Shown here in pieces: positions 55,277 through 64,000 of a DNA stretch of 64,000 nucleotides. Below the pieces are notes generated by a model, which had not been told where the DNA came from, did not search any database, and worked only from the letters and a program-made list of their open reading frames with translations. Position numbers and translations under genes: made by a program. Origin of the DNA: Impatiens glandulifera (Eukaryota; Streptophyta; Magnoliopsida; Ericales; Balsaminaceae); assembly GCF_907164915.1 (NCBI RefSeq), contig NC_061867.1, forward strand, positions 28,992,308-29,056,307, given 5' to 3'. Positions within the stretch are counted from its first letter, which is position 1. The number at the start of each line of letters is the position of its first letter.

Positions 55277-56032
55277 ATGCGCATCATCTCTGGCATGAGC
55301 ATCAACTTTCCGGCTTGGGCCGAACTAAAGATCAAGGACGGAGAAGTCCCAATAAAAGTAGGACCATCCATAATCACGATGTCTATCCAACTTGCTCACT
55401 ACTTCATCAGGTCAACGAACGACAATCCTTCCTCAAGGATCATCGATGTGGCACATCAGTTGCGAAAAGGCAACAAAGGAATTATATTGGCAGAAACACT
55501 CATGGGTCTGAATAGCTCGTATCAATCTCCCACCATGAGTAAGAGTGGATCTTCCTTGATCCTATACATCTGGCTGCTTGACAAGCTCAATCGTCTACTG
55601 CTAGTCATATCTAAAAACACTCTATCCCCCTTTGTTCAATACTAAAGGATGAGGGAAGCTCTCCATGAAATCACGATACTGGATCATAATGAAACCTGGG
55701 ACATCCTTCCCTGTTACCCCATCAAGAAGATGATTTTCACGATGAACAATAAGGCGCTTGTCCTACTCATGGGTTTAGAATGGATCACCTACTACTATAC
55801 CCATGAACTATTCAAACAGTTTGGCTACAACCACGTCGAACCTGTTGTTTCAATACACATACCTATAACCCAAAAACTCCACGCAAAGTACCTCGATCAG
55901 TGGCACAATGCCTTCCAACTCAATGTCATGAAAATATGAAGGAAATACCGGGATCTTATCACCAACCAGTATGAGAGAGCTCACCAAGCTGAAGTAGAGG
56001 AGAATGCTCATATCGAACCAGACTATGTCTAG
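55277..56032 (+). pseudogene. Tat/Ogre ORF1, DUF7745-like, function unknown
   Basis: One frame of 251 codons from MRIISGMSINFPAW, broken only by TAA (55643) and TGA (55937). NGxxSRIIDVAHQL-type sequence, ILAETLMGLN, LILYIWLLDK, then PIKKMIF, LMGLEWITYYYTHEL and FKQFGYNHVEP follow the order I associate with the DUF7745 ORF found upstream of gag in Tat/Ogre gypsy elements. That ORF's role is not established. Confidence 0.6.
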
Positions 56033-56337
56033 ACTTAGGATGTTTTCGCTTTCATCTGGAATTTTTCCCATTTAGACTCTTTTATAAAATGTAAATAAAA
56101 GAGTCTCTCTGTAACAAACTCTGAGAGTATGTTTATATACAGCTCTATGTTTGTCTATTTGATCATGAATGAGATCCTCACTTTCCTGAATTCATGTCTC
56201 TCATTTTGCATTTGTATTGTACTACATCTGTAAAGCTTCATCTATCTCTATCTTCTTAACAATGCACCAATCACTTTCGTACAAGTACGACCCCATGAAA
56301 AAGAGATCCAAGAACTGTACGTTTTGTGCGCCAAGTC

Positions 56338-57939
56338 ATGGCCGAAGGAACTCCAAAGAGCGTTAAGGACACAATATCCCTAACTGAGTTTGCTGAGATA
56401 AAAGCTACTCTTTAGCAAGTCACTAAACAAGTGGCGATATTAATGATCTTGATGACTAAGCCTGCCATCTCGGTCTCGGAGTAGCCATCCTCATCACGAC
56501 AGCCGCCACTGGCTACACCTATTTCCACTTCGACCAGGATCAATCTTTAGAATTGTCGCGTGGAAGAAGCCTCTCTATATGAAGAGCCTCATGAAGATGA
56601 TAACAAGTCAGCAAGGACTCATCTAGAAGTTGCTGATAACCCCAATGCCCAAGAAGGGGCAAACCCTTTGATCATCCCTCCTATGGAATACGAGATCCAA
56701 ATGGCTCAATTGAATGCTAATCAGGCCAAGTTCCAAGAGAAGCTCAATCAATTTACCAAAGGCAGTTTGGATGAACACAATGATTGGAAAAATTCCATGA
56801 AAACTACCGAACGAGCAATGATCCCTTTTGGGATAAAGCTACCTTCTTTATCAAAGTATGTAGGCAAGACCGACTCTGCTGCTTTCTTCTAAATATACAC
56901 CATGGCCATGACACCTTTATATATAGGAGAACCAACAATCCTCCATCTATTTCCCCAATATTTAGATGGTGTGGCCCTACGTTGATATCACCAAAAGAAT
57001 ATAGTTTATCTTCAGACTATCGACGAACTCGTGTCAGCCTTCATAGAACGTTTCAGCATGCATCTCAGCTTAGAACGGCCAAAGAAGAAGATCAAGAATG
57101 TCAAGCAAGGAGAAAATGAGAAATTTGCGGTCTTTATCGAACGATGGAAAGCGGTTTCTGAAGAGATTGATTCCCTGCCTAGTGAACAAAGACAAATTGA
57201 CATGATTCTGGATAATGTTAACAGTCGATATTCTATTGGATTCGCCGTCAAGTCTTTCCAAAACATGAAGAAGCTCCTCAAAATAGGAAGTAACCTCGAT
57301 GAAGCCTTTGATAAGGAAAGGAAACAGAGTAAAACCGTGAAGGCCTATGTTGCTCCTCCTCGATCTCAAAGGAAGGACAAAACCGAAGTTCACCAGGTCA
57401 CAACTTCTTGGAAGGCCCCTACTCCTCCTAAGCCCGGTCTAAGCAAACCGGTATTATCCAAAACAAATGTCCCGACGATGCCTAAGCCGCCAATTCCAAG
57501 GATCCCAAGACCTCCTAGAGCTTTTGATGATCTAGGCATGACCCTAAGTCAAGCTTTTACTCTCCTTCAGCAACAAAATCTCATTAAACCCTTAACTCCT
57601 CGAGAAGGGGTAGAGTCCCTTGGCAGGTTTGAAGGGGCATGACGCGCATATCATCAAATGAAGGGATACTCTACTAATAATTTTAGTGCCCTTAAACATT
57701 AGTGTCAATACATGATTGGTCAGAAAATCATTTCTAAATCCAAAATTGCGAGCAATCCGTTGCCCGGTCATCAAGTCAACCTAATTTCTACCAATGAACC
57801 TGTTAACCCTCTAGAGGTTAATATGGTCAACCCATGGACCAAAAAGGAGGATCGAGGAGCTCCACCTCCGTCTAAAATACCTCGGAATTGGTGGATTATT
57901 GACAACCCCACTTCGAGCGCTCCCAAGATAGTACAATGA
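56338..57939 (+). pseudogene. Tat/Ogre gag with eroded zinc knuckle
   Basis: A single frame from ATG 56338 (MAEGTPKSVK): an acidic/coiled N-terminus, then the gag core TPLYIGEPTI, LFPQYLDGVAL and SAFIERFSMHLSLERP, then a Pro-rich segment (KPPIPRIPRPPRAF) and LGMTLSQAFTLL. The expected knuckle CxYH...GHxxxxC reads RAYHQMKGYS...F (about 57645-57690), with both terminal Cys and one His lost. Internal stops: TAG near 56413 and 56480, TAA 56890, TGA near 56983, TGA 57640, TAG near 57700. Confidence 0.78.
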
Positions 57940-58210
57940 GAAGTCTCAACAACCTGAAGCGAAGCCGACTTCCAGCCCAGTTTCATAAAAAACAACCCCT
58001 ACGGTTAATCTTCCTGGCCCATCTAACAATCCAAGAAGGGAAAACGAGCCCAGAGCTCTAAACCTCGGTGATAGTCTTTTTGCTCAACTCAAAAAGACTA
58101 ATGCCAACATTTCTATCTAGGAAATCCTGATGTATTCTATCGAACACAGGCAAGTTGTTCTGAATGAGCTAATCTAGGCTAGTATACAAGCCAACACGAC
58201 TCCTGAAGAG

Positions 58211-61200
58211 TTGGTCGGTATCATCTCATCAACTCCTCAAATCAACATGATAGGTTTCGAGGACAAAGACTTACCTGCTCCCGATGAACCCCATGTTAAG
58301 GCTCTTTACATTTCTGTAAAGATGGCTGATAAAGTCATTCCTATGACTCTGATCGACAATGGTTCAACATTGAACATATGTCCCTGGAAGACTCTCCAAG
58401 AACTCGATATTTCTGCTGATAATGTCCTCTCCTCAGACCTGTGCGTCCGTGACTTTGACAATTCTCGTCGAGAGATTATGGGCAGCTACCTAACAACGAT
58501 CTACGTAACTGATGTACCTTTTGAGGTAGAATTCTGTGTAATCAACATGCGACCATCGTACAAACCGATCTTGGGACCGACCTTGTGTTACGCCCTAAAT
58601 TCCTACTTTCATGCACCTAAATCAAGGCAATTTCGGACATAAATGCGGAAGTTCTAGGGTGCCTATCTGACACGATCATTGAAAAGGTTGATAGAAAATA
58701 CGGTCCTACGGTCTCGGTCCCTCCTTCCACACACATCTCCAACACCACGCTTCCGCTCCAACTCTTCCTTCACCTGTCATAAAATCCGCTGGCTGGATTC
58801 CTACACCACACAAGCATAGTGAGTCTACGGACCCAGCAAGCATTTATAAGAAAACTATTTAAGCCATTGCATCCATGAGGGTTTTTAAGGGTATCTCATC
58901 AATCAATCATGTATAGTTACATACTGAGCACATATTCGGGTCCTTAGCCCGGAGAGCTGATCCTCCGGGGTGGGCATCCCTTCGTCAATTCCTCCAGCCA
59001 TATTTGAGAGCATCGGACCACCAGAGCTCATCCTGCGTGGCCATCCTCTCGTATCCGTCAATTCCTCCATGATTATCTCTTAGATTCCATAGCCCTTAAC
59101 TCAAAACCATCCTTCTTTAGAAAAACATGGACTTGCAATGAAAATATGCTTTGAAACCATATGCATCGTTTTATATAAAATACATGATAAATAGCACTGT
59201 GTGGGTTTTAGAAAGCGTATAGAAAAGTACTTGCCTTAGAATTCCTTGTTTGCGGATTCTTCGGTCGGACCACTCGGCCCTGGGTGCCATCATCCACGGT
59301 CGTAGATCTCGGTCTGGACCGCAGATTCCTCGGTCAAGAAAAACGTGATTTTAGGACGTGACAAACTACCCCCCTTATAATGAATTTCGTCCCCGAAATT
59401 CGATAATAAAAGGCAGTAAAAATAGTGTGTTTGTGAAAAATGATTTCATGAAAAACATTATTTCCAACCATTATGAAAAACGATTTCATGTCATGCAAAA
59501 CATCTTTTAAAAACAATTTACAGACATGAAGGCCTTGGAGGTGCATCTGCAGGAGCATATGTGTGAAAGTACTAAGGTTCGGAACCGTTGCTCTGATACC
59601 AAGTTGTTACGCCCTAAATTCCTACTCTCATGCACCTAAATCAAGGCAATTTCGGACATAAATGCGGAAGTTCTAGGGTGCCTATCTGACACGATCATTG
59701 AAAAGGTTGATAGAAAATACGGTCCTACGGTCTCGGTCCCTCCTTCCACACACATCTCCAACACCACGCTTCCGCTCCAACTCTTCCTTCACCTGTCATA
59801 AAATCCGCTGGCTGGATACCTACACCACACAAGCATAGTGAGTCTACGGACCCAGCAAGCATTTATAAGAAAACTATTTAAGACATTGCTTCCATGAGGG
59901 TTTTTAAGGGTATCTCATCAATCAATCATGTATAGTTGCATACTGAGCACATATTCGGGTCCTTAGCCCGGAGAGCTGATCCTCCGGGGTGGGCATCCCT
60001 TCGTCAATTCCTCCAGCCATATTTGAGAGCATCGGACCACCAGAGCTCATCCTGCGTGGCCATCCTCTCGTATCCGTCAATTCCTCCATGATTATCTCTT
60101 AGATTCCATAGCCCTTAACTCAAAACCATCCTTCTTTAGAAAAACATGGACTTGCAATGAAAATATGCTTTGAAACCATATGCATCGTTTTATATAAAAT
60201 ACATGATAAATAGCACTGTGTGGGTTTTAGAAAGCGTATAGAAAAGTACTTGCCTTAGAATTCCTTGTTTGCGGATTCTTCGGTCGGACCACTCGGCCCT
60301 GGGTGCCATCATCCACGGTCGTAGATCTCGGTCTGGACCGCAGATTCCTCGGTCAAGAAAAACGTGATTTTAGGACGTGACAAACTACCCCCCTTATAAT
60401 GAATTTCGTCCCCGAAATTCGATAATAAAAGGCAGTAAAAATAGTGTGTTTGTGAAAAATGATTTCATGAAAAACATTATTTCCAACCATTATGAAAAAC
60501 GATTTCATGTCATGCAAAACATCTTTTAAAAACAATTTACAGACATGAAGGCCTTGGAGGTGCATCTGCAGGAGCATATGTGTGAAAGTACTAAGGTTCG
60601 GAACCGTTGCTCTGATACCAAGTTGTTACGCCCTAAATTCCTACTCTCATGCACCTAAATCAAGGCAATTTCGGACATAAATGCGGAAGTTCTAGGGTGC
60701 CTATCTGACACGATCATTGAAAAGGTTGATAGAAAATACGGTCCTACGGTCTCGGTCCCTCCTTCCACACACATCTCCAACACCACGCTTCCGCTCCAAC
60801 TCTTCCTTCACCTGTCATAAAATCCGCTGGCTGGATACCTACACCACACAAGCATAGTGAGTCTACGGACCCAGCAAGCATTTATAAGAAAACTATTTAA
60901 GCCATTGCTTCCATGAGGGTTTTTAAGGGTATCTCATCAATCAATCATGTATAGTTGCATACTGAGCACATATTCGGGTCCTTAGCCCGGAGAGCTGATC
61001 CTCCGGGGTGGGCATCCCTTCGTCAATTCCTCCAGCCATATTTGAGAGCATCGGACCACCAGAGCTCATCCTGCGTGGCCATCCTCTCGTATCCGTCAAT
61101 TCCTCCATGATTATCTCTTAGATTCCATAGCCCTTAACTCAAAACCATCCTTTTTTAGAAAAACATGGACTTGCAATGAAAATATGCTTTGAAACCATAT

Positions 61201-61690
61201 GCATTGTTTTATATAAAATACATGATAAATAGCACTGTGTGGGTTTTAGAAAGCGTATAGAAAAGTACTTGCCTTAGAATTCCTTGTTTGCGGATTCTTC
61301 GGTCGGACCACTCGGCCCTGGGTGCCATCATCCACGGTCGTAGATCTCGGTCTGGACCGCAGATTCCTCGGTCAAGAAAAACGTGATTTTAGGACGTGAC
61401 ACCCTGGTTGCATCAGGCTATGGCTCTCACCTCCACCCTGAATCAGAAAATCCACTTCTTGGATAACGGCAAACTCGTCACCATAGAAGGTGTGAAATAC
61501 GTCACAACCATTATCGGTTCAACTCATTCCACTAACCCAGAGATTGAGTTAAGTGGATTCGACATCTATCCTATATTTAGGCAAGGTTAGGACTCATTTT
61601 CCACACCTAACTTCACTCCTTACAACGCAATCTCCATGCGTCTCATGCAGAAAATGGGATATTTCCCAGGAATGGGTCTAGGGCCGAACG
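58211..61690 (+). pseudogene. Tat/Ogre protease and G-patch-like segment, split by a TRIM
   Basis: The retropepsin core has MTLIDNGSTLNICPW (about 58340-58385; the D-T/S-G triad is DNGS, as in many Tat elements), VRDFDNSRREIMG and PSYKPILG. The frame stops at 58585, where the TRIM begins, and resumes at 61402 with PWLHQAMALTSTLNQKIHF. Further on, MRLMQKMGYFPGMGLG (61636-61683) is a G-patch-like motif found between protease and RT in this lineage. The 58211 start is not the original one; the frame joins gag through a shift near 57940-58210. Confidence 0.78.
58586..61401 (-). mobile_element. TRIM tandem array: three LTRs, two internal regions
   Basis: LTRs of 778 bp at 58586-59363, 59605-60382 and 60624-61401 (TGTTACGCCC...GACGTGACA in plus orientation) alternate with two 241-bp internal regions (59364-59604, 60383-60623). 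LTRs differ at only a few bases and the internals look identical. Each internal region has a purine tract complement (ACTACCCCCCTT) and a reverse-complement primer-binding site GCTCTGATACCA. The array is flanked by CCTTG (58581) and CCCTG (61402), a 4-of-5 TSD. No gene; the 74-codon frames in it are chance. Confidence 0.9.
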
Positions 61691-61958
61691 CTACTGTATG
61701 AATTCTTTCCCCTGGTCTTATTACAACTCAGACAACTTCGGTGTTGGTTATGCTCCGACAGAGGGCGAGGAATCCAGGAAAGGTAAAATCTCTAAACAAT
61801 TTATACATATTCCTCAAATCCTAAATGGACAGTTTGTGTGAGAAGGAGAAACCACATTGTGTTTCGATTTCCCCAAACCTTTCTACAATCGAGTTTTATA
61901 AACTTCCTCTCAAGGTTTCAAAATCTTTAGAGATTGTTATCCTAATTCATCCCTTAAT

Positions 61959-63435
61959 ATGATTAAGAAAAGGACGGTTTGTTTGCATGAAACTCTGGAA
62001 AAGATTTTCAGAGATCTTTCTCTAACGGACGAGGACGTGGTTGTTGATGAAGACTCTTGTAAGATAAACTCCACAAATCTTCTGGCAGTTGATAAAGCTC
62101 CTGTAATCAGCCTGAGTGTTGATAACAACATCACACCCCTTTTGGACTATGAAATAGTATCTGGGATTATAATAAATAAAGAAGTTTGTAATGACAATCT
62201 TGATGAGATGTCATCTTCTTTTTGTAATAAAGCATCCAATAAAACGCTAGAGTACAGTTACAAATATATGTCAGATAATGATGATGTTTCATTCAAGTCT
62301 AAATTTAATTTCGAAATGAAAAACTTCTTAGAACACGAGGATGAGATTGTTTCCACAGCCAAAACGATAATTGAAATAAACCTCAATACTCAGGATGATC
62401 CTCAAATCGTGTTGATTGGACAAAACCTGAGTGATAACGAGCATCATGAGATGATCGAATTACCAATGACCAAGAAAGACATGTTTGCTTGGTCTTACAA
62501 GGATATGCCCGAAGTGGATCCTGCAATCGTTCGACATCAAATTCCTCTTTATCTAGAGGCGAAACCCGTTAAACAAAGGTTAAGACGGATTAAAATCGAG
62601 GTTATCGCCAAGGTTAAAGAAGAGGTCCAAAAATAGTTGGAAGAAAAATTACTCGAAACTGTGGATTACCCCACATGGATAACTAATGTGGTTCCCATCT
62701 TGAAGAAGGACGGAAGGATGCACGTGTGTGTAGACTACCGCGATCTGAATAAAGCTAGTCCTAAGGATAACTTTCCTTTCCCCCACATCGACATTCTGGT
62801 CGATCATGCTGCTGGAAATCTGCTATTGTCTTTCATGGATGGATTCTCAGGATATAACCAAATCCTGATCGCTGAAGAAGACAAAGAGAATACTACCTTT
62901 ATCACAGAGGTAGGAATATTCTGTTTCAGGGTCAAGCCTTTCGGTCTCAAAAATGCCGGAGCTACCTATTAACAAGCAATAACGATGATCTTACACGACA
63001 TGATTCATGAAGAGGTGTAAGTCTACATAGATGACATGATTATAAAGTCTAAGGATCAACAGGGTCAAATTCCCAACTTAGACAAATTCTTACAAAGAAT
63101 TTGAAAGTATCAGCTTCGGTTGAACCCGGAGAAGTGTGCTAAGATGCTAGGATATCTCATCACCCAACGCGGAATAGAAATTGATCCCTCAAAAATCGAG
63201 GCCAATACGGCTATGCCCTCACCTCAAATTGAGCGAGAAGTCCGAGGCTTCCTTGAAAAAATCCAATTTATTAGTTGTTTCATCAGCAAACTAACTCTTA
63301 CTTGTGATCCTCTTTTCATGCTACTAAAAAATGATCAGAAATTCCAATGGGATGAAACCTGTGAACAAGCTTTTGACAAAATCAAGAACTATCTAAAGTC
63401 ACCACTGGTCCTTATGCCTCAAAGGCCTGGTATTC
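61959..63435 (+). pseudogene. Tat/Ogre RT and start of RNase H
   Basis: One frame from 61959. After an acidic linker come IELPMTKKDMFAWSYKDMP and VDPAIVRHQIPLY; then RT fingers/palm with VVPILKKDGRMHVCVDYRDL and FPFPHIDILVD; the active site VYIDDM (63019-63036) is intact; then LRLNPEKCAKMLGYLI and the RNase H start WDETCEQAFDKIKNYL. Stops: TAG 62634, TAA 62970, TAA 63016, TGA 63102. The frame ends at 63435, where an LTR is inserted. The Tat/Ogre assignment comes from the DMPEVDP and MIIKSKD motifs and the upstream ORF order. Confidence 0.9.
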
Positions 63436-64000
63436 TGATAGGATCGGCTTTATCGATAGAGACTGAAGTCTGTCTAAGGATGAAGGCTTATGAAAAACGG
63501 TTTGAAAGAAATTATGTTAGGGATTTAATTCACTTTCTATTCTACGCAAACTTGTGTAAACACTTGAAACGGATTCAAGGAGGAATTTTTTACTTGGGTT
63601 TGAAGCACAAGATGAAATATGAAAAGATGACAGAAATGAAGAACACACCAGTTTGTTTAGGGATGTTCGGAGAAACTCTCATACGTCACCCCTTCTTCCA
63701 ACCACCGGAAAGATTCACTATAATATGGTTCGAATCAAATACAATTTACACACACACTTAGCTCACTATTGAACAGAACACTTTCTGTTCAATTACAAGA
63801 TGAAGAATATCACTCAGCTAAAGGTGTTTTGATTCTAGCTCTCTCTCTCGATTCACACATAGTACAATCAGATAGAAGCTTCACAGTTCAGTAAGCAAGA
63901 TGATTGAGTAGTTTCTCTCTCTGCGAAATCAGATTGCTTATTCGGCTAATTCGTGAGGTAAAAAATCTCTATGCTTGTTAAGGCCGATTGTCCGTTGTCC
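63436..64000 (-). repeat. Second Sire-B LTR, running off the window
   Basis: TGATAGGATCGGC at 63436 and the following 560 bp match 39546 and 50129 onwards. It breaks the gypsy RNase H, and TATTC (63431-63435) is the probable TSD. Whether it is a solo LTR or part of a full element cannot be seen. Confidence 0.88.

Noticed and set aside
59334..59558. 74-codon minus-strand frame, identical at 60353-60577
   Set aside because: It lies across the LTR and internal region of the TRIM, has no recognisable domain, and identity follows from recent duplication.
58586..61401. Assembly artefact behind the triple-LTR TRIM
   Set aside because: Not excluded, but the three LTRs differ at scattered single bases and one target duplication surrounds the array, so a true array is the simpler reading.

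Overview
This window looks like nuclear DNA of a flowering plant, probably a eudicot: it is very AT-rich, has almost no host genes, and is packed with nested LTR retrotransposons plus hAT, CACTA and MITE DNA transposons. The only host gene I can support is a small two-exon gene on the minus strand at 32703-33284. Nearly every other long reading frame is a decayed transposon gene, broken by frameshifts and by TAG/TGA/TAA where Trp, Gln, Arg, Lys or Glu is expected.

Layout. 1-3352: 3' part of a degenerate Tork/Tnt1-like Ty1/copia element (+). 3990-4455: a piece of LTR U3. 4456-9631: a Sirevirus (family 'Sire-A', minus) truncated inside reverse transcriptase (RT), with its 5' LTR. 9632-9900: a copia RNase H relic. 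9942-14942: a large non-coding LTR element (LARD-like, minus). 14965-25885: a nearly full-length Sire-A element (+) with gag, pol, a long third ORF and both LTRs. 25886-33584: AT-rich intergenic DNA with a 1,045-bp hAT-type non-autonomous element that has a perfect 8-bp target-site duplication (TSD), MITEs, a 112-bp TA repeat, a SINE-like relic and the host gene. 33585-36909: a hAT element with a broken transposase. 36911-38757: an old copia relic and a CACTA end. From about 38758 to 63435: one Tat/Ogre-type Ty3/gypsy element (+).

Insertions inside the gypsy element. A complete Sirevirus of a second family ('Sire-B', minus, 39546-52586, TSD CGTTT) lies in its LTR. Sire-B itself carries a gag-only TR-GAG element (46326-48602, TSD CATTA). 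The gypsy protease carries a TRIM present as three LTRs and two internal regions (58586-61401). At 63436 another Sire-B LTR begins and runs off the window. The order of insertion is therefore: Tat gypsy; then Sire-B, the TRIM and the second Sire-B LTR; TR-GAG after Sire-B.

Most notable: an extra ORF downstream of pol whose N-terminal domain is shared by both Sirevirus families; an 88-89-bp repeat at the U3 edge that duplicates the polypurine tract and LTR start; an array of twenty or more GTCTAA hairpins in Sire-B LTRs; the TRIM array; a 5-kb-arm inverted repeat made by the two Sire-A copies; and a 19-nt piece of LTR at the truncation point of one copy. Element names Sire-A and Sire-B are used only within this annotation.
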